Below are positions 10,098 to 22,563 of a stretch of 64,000 bases of DNA, piece after piece. Within the stretch, counting starts at the first letter, position 1. The number at the start of each line of letters is the position of its first letter. A program made the translations under genes and the position numbers. The stretch is from Rutidosis leptorrhynchoides (Eukaryota; Streptophyta; Magnoliopsida; Asterales; Asteraceae), in the NCBI RefSeq assembly GCF_046630445.1, contig NC_092341.1, forward strand, positions 31,014,001-31,078,000, given 5' to 3'. Under the pieces are notes generated by a model. The model made no database searches. It saw only the letters and a program-made list of their open reading frames with translations, and was not told the DNA's origin.

Positions 10098-11149
10098 TTC
10101 TAATTTCATGTTGTTAGAAATTAATTATGATTATGATTTATGTTGTTCATCTTTTTGATAATAGAAAATGTCGAATTTAAAATGGCTTAAATTTGCTCTT
10201 TTAGAATCAAGTGGGAACAACTACTTAACATGGGTTATGAATGTAGAAAAACATCTCGAATCAATCGGTATTTTAGAAATCCTGAATGAAAATAACAATT
10301 GTTCCGAACAAGAGAAACCAATAGCAAGTATTTTTCTTAGCAAACATATTGACGAGTCCTTAGAATCTACATATTATATGATCTAAGATCCAAGTGTATT
10401 ATGAAAATACTCAAAGATAGATACGATATTAATTATCAAGAAATAACGGTGACCTATGAAAGAATAAAATTGAAGATGTTAGTAGACGCTCTTATAAGAA
10501 TCCCGGAGATTCTTATTAATGATCTGGTAACGTGGATCATCAGTCTAGTATTTCTTGAATACATGAATATCTTGTTTATCTCTACAAATAAGTCCCAAAA
10601 GAAAAGAAAACGAGAATAAATCTGTTGAAAATTCTTGATTAAATAAACCCTGAGCTACCTTAAGACTTGAATGGTTTGAATTTTCTAAGATGCCTAGCTT
10701 GTTATGTATCACTCATAAATAAATGATTTTAGACCATAACGCATATGTTTATTAACTGTTATCTTTTATGTATTTCAGATTGTAACTTGTTTGCAGGTAA
10801 TATAATTTGATTATCTTGCTAAAATATAACTCATTATTTGCTTATCTTATTTGAAGTTTTAGTATGAATCCTACTGAAATACAACATCAATTAAATGGTA
10901 AAGACCTATGTATTGCATATAGTGGTAACATACACACTATGATCAAATCTAAGAAATATTTCATTGATTTAAATCAAATGAAGGAATTATAAATACTATA
11001 TCAGGTCTTGCAAACTTGATATAAGGAACGGAAAAGGCAAAAATTCATATTACCAAATGGTACGAATTTTCTGATAAACAATGCTTTGTTTTCTCCCAAA
11101 TCAAAGAGAAATTTGTTAAGTTTATCTGATATATATATCATAATGGATA

Positions 11150-11352
11150 TGATAAAAAGCGCATATGATAAAAAGCACAACGCATATGATTAAAAGCGCA
11201 TATGATGAAAAGCGCAGCTCATATGATTAAAAGTACAGCGCATATGATTAAAAGCGCATATGATGAAAAGTGCATATGATTAAAAGCGCAGCGCATATGA
11301 TTAAAAGCGCATATGGTGATTAATGAAAAAACACATATGGTGATTAATGAAA
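11150..11352. repeat. Short-unit repeat on GCATATGATTAAAA
   Basis: Roughly twelve irregular copies of a 14-20-base unit such as AGCGCATATGATTAAA or AGCGCATATGATGAAA, ending with two ACACATATGGTGATTAATGAA copies. It lies within the copia fossil, just after the protease remnant. Confidence 0.8.
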
Positions 11353-11539
11353 AACACATATCTTGGAGGACATAATAGGATATGTTCTCATATCAGAAGA
11401 TATGATTTTGAGTTTTTCTTACGAAATACATTATATTACGATTTCAAGTTACAAATGTAGGATAGATATAAGGCCTTTTAAAACAGATTTAAAACAACAA
11501 AGTTTGTCAAAAACTACAATATACATAGAGAAACATCTT

Positions 11540-12665
11540 ATTAACTTAAAAGTACATAAGGTGCTCCTAAAGCAATAGCTCCAAGTGCATTGACAGCAGC
11601 CCCTACAGATTAAAATTGCAAAGTGCCTATGTACATTAAGCACACCTCTTAGTACTTTTAATAAAAAATATACCAAGAGTAAATAAAATTTAGTCAAATG
11701 TGAGTTCGTTTTCAATACTTTGAGTAAACGTTTTCAATAAACACGTCACTGAATGATACCCATGTCCTTATCATGTTATCCATATAATGCATTCAATGAA
11801 GGTATTATATAGAAATGCACATAAACATTTTAAATTTTGTGTGGGACACTCTCAACAGCAGAAGATGTAAGAGAAAAGACTAACCAACAGGAAGCCCCAA
11901 TAAACCTCTAGCTGCAGCCTTCAAGTACTGCAATGTAACATTTAGTACCCTTGTTAATCTTAAACATTCAAATTCACATTTAAAATAAATAAATATGAAA
12001 ATGATGAATTACCAAACTCTGATACTTATCTTTCTGAAGGATACTAATCTAAAGTACTATACACTTGTTTTTAATAAATATTTAATAGATTGTAATGAAA
12101 ATTTCTTCAGCTGTTTAGAAAATATTTATGCCTTCACTTTTATCATACATGCTAAATAAATTCCGTCCTGAATTCGTGATTAATCAAAATTTTACCAATA
12201 CTAATTGTGGGTTGTATACCAGAAGACTTTCTTCCAGAGTGAAAGTTGAAAGTTGGTATACAACTTGATTATAAGAGTGATGCAATTAAGAAACTAAAAA
12301 AGTTGGCATATATCACACAAATAACGGAAAAAGGTTACATGAGGTCTATGGTGTCGATTGATCTTCTTCGTAGCCTTTTATTTCTTCATTTGCTCCTTTG
12401 CTTTGTTGTAGTTCTCCAATGTGCTGGATGCACCCGATGTGGTCTGTTTTATGCCATTGTTAATGCAAGTAATGAATGAAATGACAATATTGTTTATTGA
12501 TTGATACTATATCATAAAAGAGCTAAAAAAATAATTAGATTTGACATTTGATGGATTACCTGTTATTGTGTAAACTTGTAGTTGGTTGTCTGGGGTGAAC
12601 TGGAAAAAATGTTCTTCTGGATATCCTACCGCAGGTATATTTTCGTTGACGGTTTGTAATCCAAG
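11540..12665 (-). pseudogene. Captured exon fragments of an unrecognised host gene
   Basis: Three exon-like pieces read on the minus strand, each beside splice-like dinucleotides. 12560-12665 is a 106-base exon (acceptor ATATGCAG, donor GTAATC) encoding LQTVNENIPAVGYPEEHFFQ and more. 11885-11927 (acceptor ATTGCAG, donor GTTAG) encodes YLKAAARGLLGLPVG. 11602 downward (acceptor CTGTAG) encodes AAVNALGAIALGAP. They could be consecutive exons of one gene. I do not recognise the family. The rest of the gene is missing, so this is a captured fragment set joined to the F-box fragment on its right. Confidence 0.45.
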
Positions 12666-12719
12666 CTGCATATCAGACAGAAATACAAATGAGAATAAAG
12701 CATGAACAATGACAGATTC

Positions 12720-13490
12720 CACTTATAATGGGCTTGAAGAAGTCGCACAAGCATTTCTCAGAACTATTTAAGTTGAGAATGTATATGGTTATGTATTTGG
12801 GATGGCAAAGCGTAATAAGTGCATCAAACAATGACAGATTCCCCTGCAGATCTAAATCTGAATATGCATAATATGATAATCGTTGCACGTTAGTAGATGG
12901 AACTGTGAACATTATTTCATGATCCTCATTATCAATGTTCATCGGCTCACCACTAAGATTGCTTATTTCGATATCAAATTTGGTTGATAAATTGAGTAGG
13001 TCCCGCATCCTAATTAAGAAAGAAAGATCAACAGGATGCCACAAATCTAGTTGAAGCTTGATATATTCGGGAACATTACTAGATAGAAACATGAGACTAG
13101 GCATTGTTTTGCCATAGTAACTCAAATGATGTAACTTTGGAGCATTGAATTGTATTATCTCAATCTTCTTACTTGCACGGATTGTGAGGGTCATTCGTTT
13201 CAACGAAGTCCAATCCCGAATTACAAGGTCAAAAATCTTGAGAGAAGGTAATTTAGATTTGATCATGTCAAGAATTGGGACGTCTATGGTCACACCATGT
13301 AATGATAATTTAGTCACACTCGTTAATGAAGCCATGTTGAATGTCTTTATAGGTTGATACGCAGATGACCGCACGCAGTAGTCAAAAAAGCGAAGATTAG
13401 GGACATCATCAATTTTCCAAACATCAAATGGTACATCTGTTATTAACTTCAGTTCTTGAAGATAACAAAGATTTTGTAGTGACCCGTCCT
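12720..13490 (-). pseudogene. F-box/LRR pseudogene fragment A
   Basis: Minus-strand sequence matches the middle and C-terminal parts of the intact F-box/LRR genes: FNMASLTSVTKLSLHGVTID, SLKIFDLVIRDWTS, and the end motif FFKPIISG. It has no F-box domain. On the left the C-terminus runs into the captured exon fragments. On the right it is cut at 13490 by a chromovirus LTR. It is nearly identical to fragment B (19527-20340) over about 690 bases and in the same orientation. Confidence 0.85.
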
Positions 13491-15079
<1,589 letters not shown>

Positions 15080-18000
15080 CACGTTTCCTCGCCTCACAAA
15101 GGATAATTATGATCGATGGAGCATCCAAATGAAGACCTTCCTAGGTGGACAAGATTTATGGGAGATTGTGGAGGAAGGCTATGAGGAACCTGCAGAAAAA
15201 GGTCCTCTCGGCAAGGAGAAAAAATTAATGAAGACGAACGATCAAAACGCTCTTTCCATCATCCAACAAAGTGTAGATGATGGAGCTTTTGAGAAAATTG
15301 CAAGTGCAACCACCGCCAAGAAAGCATGGGAGATCTTGGAGAATTCTTATAAGGGAGTTGATAAGGTGAAAAAGGTTCGACTACAAACACTACGAGGTGA
15401 GTTCGAATCCTTAAATAAGAAAGACTCAGAATCAATTTCTGATTATTTTACAAGAGTCTTGGCGGTTGTCAATCAATTAAAGAGGAATGGCGAAACTTTA
15501 AGTGATGTGAGGGTCATTGAGAAAATTCTTAGATCATTAGATTCAAAATTCGACTATATAGTCGTAGCCATTGAAGAATCTAAAGATCTAGAATCAATGA
15601 CTATCGATGAACTCATGGGTTCACTACAAGCCCATGAAGAGAGGTTCAATAAGAAAAATAAGGAGCCTTTGGAGCAAGCTTTACAAGCAAAACTCTCTTT
15701 CAAGGAAGAGAACAGTGAAAAGACTCATCAAACGAGTCAACGAGGTCGTGGTAAAGTACGTGGCCGAGGACGAGGGCAAGGATATATCAAACGTGGAGGT
15801 TATAGTTCTTACAAAAATGAAGAAAGAAGTCAAGATTTTCACCCGACAAGAGGTCGTGGGAGAGGTTACACAAGTAGAAAGCCAAGGTATGACAATTCTC
15901 AAACCAAATGCTATAATTGTCATAAATTTGGCCACTATGCTTCGGAATGCGAGAAGTCAAACAATTACGTGCAAGAAAGAGCAAATTTTGCACAAGAAGA
16001 TACTGAAGCCGTGGAAAACACTTTGTTACTAGCATGCAAAGGTGAAGATAACAGAGAATCAAATTTGTGGTATCTCGACACGGGTGCAAGCAACCATATG
16101 TGCGGTGACAAAAACATGTTTGTGGAGTTAGACGAGGTAATTAGTGGAAATATCACCTTCGGAGATTCCTCTAAAGTCCCGGTTAAAGGCAAAGGTAAGA
16201 TTCTCATCCGCTTGAAAAATGGAAGGCATCAATTTATCTCTAACGTGTATTATGTGCCCAATATGAAGACGAATATACTGAGTATTGGACAACTCTTGGA
16301 GAAAGGCTATGATATTCACATGATAAATCGTACCCTTTCTTTAAGAGACCAAAAAGGAGGTTTGATTGCTAAGGTGCCAATGTCAACGAATAGGATGTTC
16401 ATGCTAAATATTCAACATGACATTCCAAGATGTTTAAAAGCATGTTTCAAAGATAATTCTTGGCTTTGGCACATGAGATACGGGCACTTAAATTTTGGAG
16501 GCTTAAAATTATTATCAAGTAAAGGAATGGTGAAGGGTTTGCCTCCAATTAATCATCCGGATCAAATATGTGAGGGATGCCTTCTAGGAAAGCACTTTCG
16601 AAACAGTTTTCCAACAGAAGCTTCTAGTAGAGCGAAGAAACCTCTAGAACTTATTCACACGGATGTGTGTGGACCCATCAGCCCACCGTCTTTTGGTAAA
16701 AATAGATATTTTCTTCTATTCATTGATGATTTTAGTCGAAAAACATGGGTCTATTTTCTAAAAGAGAAGTCGGAAGCTTTTGGAATGTTCAAGAAGTTTA
16801 AAGCATTTGTGGAGAATCAAAGTGGTCTCACCATAAAGGCGTTGAGATCCGATCGTGGAGGAGAGTTCACATCCAAGGAATTCAAGAAATTTTGCGACAA
16901 CAACGGGTTACGACGTCCTCTAACTCTTCCGTATTCACCTCAACAAAATGGTGTTGCGGAAAGAAAAAATAGGACCATTCTTGATATGGCCCGGAGTATG
17001 TTAAAAAGCAAAAGGATGCCTAAGGAGTTTTGGGCTGAGGCAGTGGACTGTGCAATCTATCTATCAAATCGCTCGCCCACTAGAAGTGTCAAGAACAAAA
17101 CGCCCATTGAAGCTTGGAGTGGAAGGAAGCCCGGCATCTCACACCTTCGAGTGTTCGGAAGTGTGGCATATGCTCATGTACCAGATCAGAAGAGGACGAA
17201 GCTCGATGATAAAAGCGAGAAACTCATATTCGTGGGTTATGACTCAAGTTCGAAGGGTTACAAGTTATACAATCCCAAGACTGGTAAAGTAATCTCAAGT
17301 CGAGATGTGGTGTTCGATGAAGAAGCAACATGGGATTGGAATGTTCCCGAAGAGGAGAACTACGACTTTCTCCCTTATCCATTCGAAAGTACTGCAAGGA
17401 ACGAAGAATATCTAGAAGTTCAAGAACCTTCTAGTACACCATCTCCGCACTCTCCACGTACTCCAACCACTACACCTAATGAAGTGACATCAACATCAGG
17501 AGGAGAATCAAGTAGGCTACAACATCACACAAGGAGCATTGAGGAGTTGTACGAGGTAACACAGCCTATGGAGGATCTATCATTGTTCTGCCTTCTTGCC
17601 GATTGTGAGCCAATAAGCTATGAAGACGCAACAAAAAGCCAAAAGTGGAAACATGCTATGGACGAAGAGATTCAAGCAATCGAGAAGAATAATACGTGGG
17701 ATCTTGCCACACTACCAAAGGGACATAAGGCTATTGGTGTAAAATGGGTGTACAAGGCCAAGAAGAATTCCAAAGGTGAAGTTGAAAGATATAAGGCAAG
17801 GTTGGTGGTGAAGGGATATAGTCAACGAGCCGGCATAGACTATGACGAGGTATTTGCTCCCGTCGCTCGTCTAGAAACTATAAGATTGATAATCTCACTT
17901 GCGGCTCAACATAATTGGAAGATTTATCAAATGGATGTCAAATCCGCGTTCCTTAATGGCCACTTAGAAGAAGAAGTCTATATAGAACAACCTTTGGGAT

Positions 18001-19526
18001 ACATCGTGAAAGGCCAAGAGAATAAGGTGCTGAAATTGAAAAGGGCCTTATATGGGTTGAAGCAAGCGCCTCGGGCATGGAATAGCAGGATAGACAAGTA
18101 TTTCCAACAGAATGGCTTTACAAAATGCCCACATGAGCATGCTCTCTATACCAAAGTAAGCAAGGAAGGAGATGTTATGATTGTGTGCCTATATGTGGAT
18201 GACTTGATATTCACTGGCAGTAATCCCAAAATGTTTGAGGAGTTCAAGAAAGCAATGGTTCGGGAGTTCGAGATGACCGACATTGGACTTATGGCTTACT
18301 ATCTTGGGATCGAGGTAAAACAAAAGAAAGAAGGAATATTCATATCCCAAGAAGGTTATGCGAATGAGGTGCTCAAGAAGTTTAAGATGAATGAATGCAA
18401 GTCAATGAACACACCGGTGGATTGCAATCTCAAATTGTCAAAAGATGACGAAGGATACTTGATGGACCCAACACAATACAAGAGTTTGGTTGGAAGTCTG
18501 AGATACCTAACCTGCACGAGGCCAGATATTCTTTACGGAGTTGGACTAGTAAGTCGATACATGGAAGCACCTACAATAAATCACTTGAAGGCGGCCAAGA
18601 GGATACTTCGCTACATCAAAGGTACGATTGACTATGGGCTATTTTATTCACCTTCTGATCACTTTAAACTAGTTGGATACAGTGATAGTGATTGGGCTGG
18701 AGACATAGATGATCGTAAGAGTACGAGTGGTTTCGTGTTCTATATGGGAGATACAGCGTTCACATGGAGCTCGAAGAAGCAACCCATTGTGACTCTGTCA
18801 ACCTGTGAAGCCGAGTTTGTAGCAGCAACATCGTGCACCTGTCATGCAGTATGGCTCAGGAAGTTACTAAATAAGCTTAAGTTTTTTCAAAAGGAACCTA
18901 CAGAGATATATGTGGATAACAAGTCTGCGATTGCTCTAGCAAAGAATCCAGTCTTCCATGATCGAAGCAAACACATCGATACAAAATACCATTACATAAG
19001 GGAGTGTGTTACAAATAAAGAGGTGCAGATAAAGTACGCGAAGTCACTTGACCAAGTTGCTGATATTTTCACAAAGCCTCTAAAACACGAGACGTTTCAG
19101 AGATTACAGAATATGCTCGGAGTAACGAAATCAAGTTTAAGGGGGGCTGTTGGAAAATAAACTTGATTTTGGGCTATGTGTTTTGGATATGGGCTTGCAA
19201 GTATACAAGTATATGGATCAAGATTGTAGTCCAATATCTAGAAACTTCTTGTAATATTTAGTAGTGAAAGTGTGTAGAATGTGTGTAGAATAATCTTGTA
19301 AAATATCTAGGTCTAGAAATACTAGGAAATATCTAGATAGTAGTAGATGATGGAGTGATCTAGACTACTCCATTGAGTAGTATAAATAGAGGGCTTCACC
19401 CCTCATTTGTAATCAAGCAACAAAGCAATTCAATAAGCAATAAAAGAAGAGTTTTCAAGAACAATCAAACTTCTAAATCATCAATCCTCTCTTCCACAAA
19501 TAATATACATAACCTCCTATTTCTAA
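15080..19526 (+). mobile_element. Ty1/copia retrotransposon, 5'-truncated (copia 1)
   Basis: Alignment to the complete relative at 26576-31450 begins near 15080, so the 5' LTR, primer site and start of gag are missing. The polypurine tract AAGGGGGG precedes the 3' LTR at 19148-19526 (TGTTGG start; last bases lost at the join with F-box fragment B). The LTR carries a TATAAATAGAGGGC promoter box. No target duplication can be tested because the left end is lost. Otherwise it is well preserved, with one long open frame. Confidence 0.9.
15129..19160 (+). CDS. Copia gag-pol open frame of copia 1
   Basis: 1343 residues from the first ATG in the preserved part; the original start lay upstream. Order: gag with UBN2-type fold; zinc knuckle [14 protein letters not shown] near residue 261; protease DTGAS near 317; integrase zinc finger around 445-490 and core with SDRGGEF near 573; reverse transcriptase with YVDDLIFTG near 1021; RNase H around 1180-1320. 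The order protease-integrase-RT-RNase H defines Ty1/copia. The frame looks whole from gag to RNase H, which suggests a recent insertion. It is a fossil without its 5' LTR promoter. Confidence 0.9.
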   Translation: MKTFLGGQDLWEIVEEGYEEPAEKGPLGKEKKLMKTNDQNALSIIQQSVDDGAFEKIASATTAKKAWEILENSYKGVDKVKKVRLQTLRGEFESLNKKDSESISDYFTRVLAVVNQLKRNGETLSDVRVIEKILRSLDSKFDYIVVAIEESKDLESMTIDELMGSLQAHEERFNKKNKEPLEQALQAKLSFKEENSEKTHQTSQRGRGKVRGRGRGQGYIKRGGYSSYKNEERSQDFHPTRGRGRGYTSRKPRYDNSQTKCYNCHKFGHYASECEKSNNYVQERANFAQEDTEAVENTLLLACKGEDNRESNLWYLDTGASNHMCGDKNMFVELDEVISGNITFGDSSKVPVKGKGKILIRLKNGRHQFISNVYYVPNMKTNILSIGQLLEKGYDIHMINRTLSLRDQKGGLIAKVPMSTNRMFMLNIQHDIPRCLKACFKDNSWLWHMRYGHLNFGGLKLLSSKGMVKGLPPINHPDQICEGCLLGKHFRNSFPTEASSRAKKPLELIHTDVCGPISPPSFGKNRYFLLFIDDFSRKTWVYFLKEKSEAFGMFKKFKAFVENQSGLTIKALRSDRGGEFTSKEFKKFCDNNGLRRPLTLPYSPQQNGVAERKNRTILDMARSMLKSKRMPKEFWAEAVDCAIYLSNRSPTRSVKNKTPIEAWSGRKPGISHLRVFGSVAYAHVPDQKRTKLDDKSEKLIFVGYDSSSKGYKLYNPKTGKVISSRDVVFDEEATWDWNVPEEENYDFLPYPFESTARNEEYLEVQEPSSTPSPHSPRTPTTTPNEVTSTSGGESSRLQHHTRSIEELYEVTQPMEDLSLFCLLADCEPISYEDATKSQKWKHAMDEEIQAIEKNNTWDLATLPKGHKAIGVKWVYKAKKNSKGEVERYKARLVVKGYSQRAGIDYDEVFAPVARLETIRLIISLAAQHNWKIYQMDVKSAFLNGHLEEEVYIEQPLGYIVKGQENKVLKLKRALYGLKQAPRAWNSRIDKYFQQNGFTKCPHEHALYTKVSKEGDVMIVCLYVDDLIFTGSNPKMFEEFKKAMVREFEMTDIGLMAYYLGIEVKQKKEGIFISQEGYANEVLKKFKMNECKSMNTPVDCNLKLSKDDEGYLMDPTQYKSLVGSLRYLTCTRPDILYGVGLVSRYMEAPTINHLKAAKRILRYIKGTIDYGLFYSPSDHFKLVGYSDSDWAGDIDDRKSTSGFVFYMGDTAFTWSSKKQPIVTLSTCEAEFVAATSCTCHAVWLRKLLNKLKFFQKEPTEIYVDNKSAIALAKNPVFHDRSKHIDTKYHYIRECVTNKEVQIKYAKSLDQVADIFTKPLKHETFQRLQNMLGVTKSSLRGAVGK

Positions 19527-20340
19527 TAGTATTTGGGATGGCAAAGCGTAATAAGTGCATCAAACAATGACAGATTCCCATGCATCAAACAATGACAGAT
19601 TCCCCTGCAGATCTAAATCTGAATATGCATAATATGATAATCGTTGCACGTTAGTAGATGGAACTGTGAACATTATTTCATGATCCTCATTATCAATGTT
19701 CATCGGCTCACCACTAAGATTGCTTATTTCGATATCAAATTTGGTTGATAAATTGAGTAGGTCCCGCATCCTAATTAAGAAAGAAAGATCAACAGGATGC
19801 CACAAATCTAGTTGAAGCTTGATATATTCGGGAACATTACTAGATAGAAACATGAGACTAGGCATTGTTTTGCCATAGTAACTCAAATGATGTAACTTTG
19901 GAGCATTGAATTGTATTATCTCAATCTTCTTACTTGCACGGATTGTGAGGGTCATTCGTTTCAACGAAGTCCAATCCCGAATTACAAGGTCAAAAATCTT
20001 GAGAGAAGGTAATTTAGATTTGATCATGTCAAGAAATGGGACGTCTATGGTCACACCATGTAATGATAATTTAGTCACACTCGTTAATGAAGCCATGTTG
20101 AATGTCTTTTTAGGTTGATACGCAGATAGCCGCACGCAGTAGTCAAACAAGCGAAGATTAGGGACATCATCAATTTTCCAAACATCAAATGGTACATCTG
20201 TTATTAACTTCAGTTCTTGAAGATAACAAAGATTTCTTAACTTAAATGTCTCCATATGAGAGCGAACTGAAAGGTCTATCTTCTCGAGTTACAAGTCGAG
20301 AATAAGGTATCAAATACATCTTCACTTATCTCCACATTAT
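19527..20340 (-). pseudogene. F-box/LRR pseudogene fragment B
   Basis: Minus-strand sequence matches the same F-box/LRR segment as fragment A and extends a little further toward the N-terminus (METFKLRNLCYLQELKL). The F-box itself is missing. Near 19566-19605 it carries a 25-base tandem duplication of CATCAAACAATGACAGATTC. Its left edge abuts the copia 1 LTR and its right edge enters a GC-rich GCGGCGGCGGCAGCAGCAGC stretch. About 0.6% difference from fragment A by eye, so the copies split recently. Confidence 0.85.
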
Positions 20341-20803
20341 GTGGTATCTCGGTCATCCTCGCCGGTGCAGCGGCGGCGGCAGCAGCAGCTTGAAATTTAA
20401 CTTATGCAAAGAGAGCCTAATTCAAAAGAGCATTGATAATTCTCTTATCAAAATTGATAGATCTACCACCACAACTGTATATCATATACTTGTAGAGTAT
20501 AAATACATAAGGCATCGTTGTGATGAAACTACCAATTTTGATCTGTAAAAATATTATCGTCCAATTCAAAAAGCTAGATTAACCTGGATAAAGTACCTCC
20601 GAGTGTCTGACCTTAAAAACTGGAATCAGTTACCAAATGGGTGATAGTAACATGACTACTACAAAAACACCGAAAAAACGTCTCTAAAGTATCTTGTTTT
20701 TGAAACTAGTTGATTAAACCAGATACTGTAAAAGGCTTGGAGCTTCAATTGGAAGATACTGGCAAGAAAGGTTCATTCAAACTTTTCAATACAAATGAAA
20801 ATA
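20341..20803. other. F-box-associated flank, no gene
   Basis: 20590-20720 resembles 48160-48310 (shared AATCAGTTACCAAATGGGT and AAGTATCTTGTTTTTGA), so both are copies of an old flank of the F-box family. A short GC-rich CGG/CAG stretch lies at 20365-20390. I see no supported gene. Confidence 0.45.
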
Positions 20804-20822
20804 GCATTCGCATCTACAACTC

Positions 20823-20863
<41 letters not shown>

Positions 20864-21224
20864 AACCCAATACCACATGAGTGGTGTATGAGGGAGGTGG
20901 GTTGTAGACAATCATTCCCCTATCCGATAATAAAGACAAGTCATTTCTCCACCCAAAGTGAAACACTCTCAAGAGTAGAGAAAGTCATCCCTCTCTTTAT
21001 TAGACGGATAAAGAGATTGCTTCCGAGAGGACCTCCGGCGTTTAAGCAGGAAAAAGTTTTTTTTTTTTAAATAAATAAAAATACTATGATAAAAATAATA
21101 ATAAACGTCATGAAAATGGTAGAATCAAATTTCCATGGGTTTAAAAAAATAAGAGTCAGTCAAGTCGCCAATAAATCGACGATTGTTGTCGACTCAATAG
21201 AGTCGGGCATTCGTATCTACAACT
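20804..21224 (-). mobile_element. Au-like SINE composite with 18-bp target duplications
   Basis: Direct repeats GCATTCGCATCTACAACT (20804-20821) and GCATTCGTATCTACAACT (21207-21224) flank the insertion. On the minus strand the 3' end is a (TTG)n tail preceded by GGTATTGGGTTTTG and CACCTCCCTCATACACCACT, as in plant Au-type SINEs. The first half (21206 down to about 21060) is not typical SINE sequence and includes CCCATGGAAATTTGATTCTA. The same half, followed by the same GGAGGTCCTC junction, is found in both arms of the Mutator palindrome at 41585-42967. It would be mobilised by LINE machinery. Confidence 0.65.
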
Positions 21225-21237
21225 AATACTTCAAAAC

Positions 21238-22198
21238 TTTTTTTTTATTTTGGCATAAATAACGAAAACTTTACTAAATCCCCTTCATCCGACGAAAAAG
21301 ATAAACAAAGATACACGTAAACAACTAGGATCGAGTACAGTACAACAACCCTAACAAATGAGCTCCCGCTAACAACCGATCTTATCTGACAAAATAAACA
21401 CGACCGAATGCTATAACATAGACACGAACACTCCATCCCAATCATACAACAAGGAAACACAAAATCACAACCTAAACAACAGAAACAAAAAACGAACTAG
21501 GAGCAAACGAACACTACTCACCCTTCGCTTTTGCACGATTGCTTCAGGTCCTTGATAATCGGTTTAACCACCATGCCATCCACTTTAACACTTTAAGACG
21601 ATTGACACATTTACCCGCACACTTGTCAAAAGAATAGGATAAAATGTTTGACAAGCCATCACTAACAAGCATTCCCTATGACGGAGGGATCAACCCTTCA
21701 TTCACCAAACCTTCAAAGAAACCAACATACCGATCGGCACCTCATCCCAAACAAACTTACCTCCTACATAATCACCCACTATATCTACATTGAACAAATT
21801 TTGTACCGCATCTCCAAAATTGATGTCTTCCTCGTGATCTTTTAAACGAAATAAACTAGGTCGACCCTTTTGTCATTAGTCATACTGGAGCTTTTATCTA
21901 CAAAACCTTCAACCTCCTTAGTCCCCGACTTATTTGAAGTACCCACACCCGATGCCACCAATTTTTCCTTTTATTGAAGGACTTCCACCTACTACATCAC
22001 CAACTTCGGTCCCTCCTACATTACACATTACAGAAAGACACTCCTTCTGGTTGCGGAGCCGTGCTAGGTGCGCCCATAAAACTGTTACCACCATTCGGTA
22101 CACCACCCAGACCACCATCACTTAATTTAGGATTACCAATTAATTCAGAGAGAGGAACCGAACTTGTAAACTAGGATTACCAATTTAGAATTACCAAT
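21238..22198 (-). mobile_element. LINE-like insertion, non-autonomous or degraded
   Basis: Direct repeats TAATACTTCAAAAC (21224-21237) and TAATACTTCAGAAC (22199-22212) flank a segment whose left edge is a T-run. On the minus strand this is a poly(A) tail after GTTATTTATGCCAAAATAAA. That is the layout of a target-primed LINE insertion. I see no reverse transcriptase motif; the short minus-strand frames are broken and G-rich, and may derive from a LINE ORF1 region. An internally deleted or degraded LINE is the best reading; a processed pseudogene is possible. Confidence 0.5.
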
Positions 22199-22212
22199 TA
22201 ATACTTCAGAAC

Positions 22213-22563
22213 ATGATTTTCTTTTCATAAATTAGAAAAAGACAAATGCAAATTGTAAACTGGGATCTGCTGTCTTTAAGTTAGAGACGGATGCAAAATC
22301 AGGTAGTTCCTCATGTATCTTGAGATAACAAAGACAGATTTATGTTCATCGCAACCAATTAGTGTCGCTGAGCTTAGTCTTTCGAGGACTGTTTCCAGCC
22401 AGGATCAAACTATTTGGCACATCACTCACCCAGAAGGAATGAATTGAACCTTCAGTTTTTGATTCAGTCATCATAGTCCAACGCTAATTTAAATATTAAA
22501 TATTAAATATAATAATAATAATAAATACAAAAGACAAAACCAGACACATATGCATATGCATAT
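22213..22563. other. 3' flank of F-box pseudogene C with empty Helitron site
   Basis: It shares TGTTCAT-GCAACCAATTAGTGT and GGATCAAACTATTTGGCACA blocks with 41260-41360, the flank of fragment D. The junction 22521/22522 (A then TAAATACAAAAGAC) is the uninterrupted version of the site that holds a Helitron at 1471 and at 33675. No gene. Confidence 0.6.

Larger units (their letters stand above)
8874..11500 (+). mobile_element. Old Ty1/copia fossil (LTR, leader, gag and protease remnants)
   Basis: A probable LTR at about 8874-9095 ends in TTATAACA and is followed by the primer-site-like TTATCAGCACGA. The leader contains 89-base tandem repeats. A gag remnant of the UBN2 type starts near 10168 (MSNLKWLKFALLESSGNNYL). 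A protease remnant around 10900-10950 resembles the copia DSGTTHT box. Pol is eroded or replaced by simple repeats after about 11150, and no 3' LTR is found. It is heavily broken, with many breaks, and is the oldest retroelement in the window. Confidence 0.65.

Noticed and set aside
11150-11352. CRISPR-like short repeats
   Set aside because: No unique spacers; eukaryotic context.
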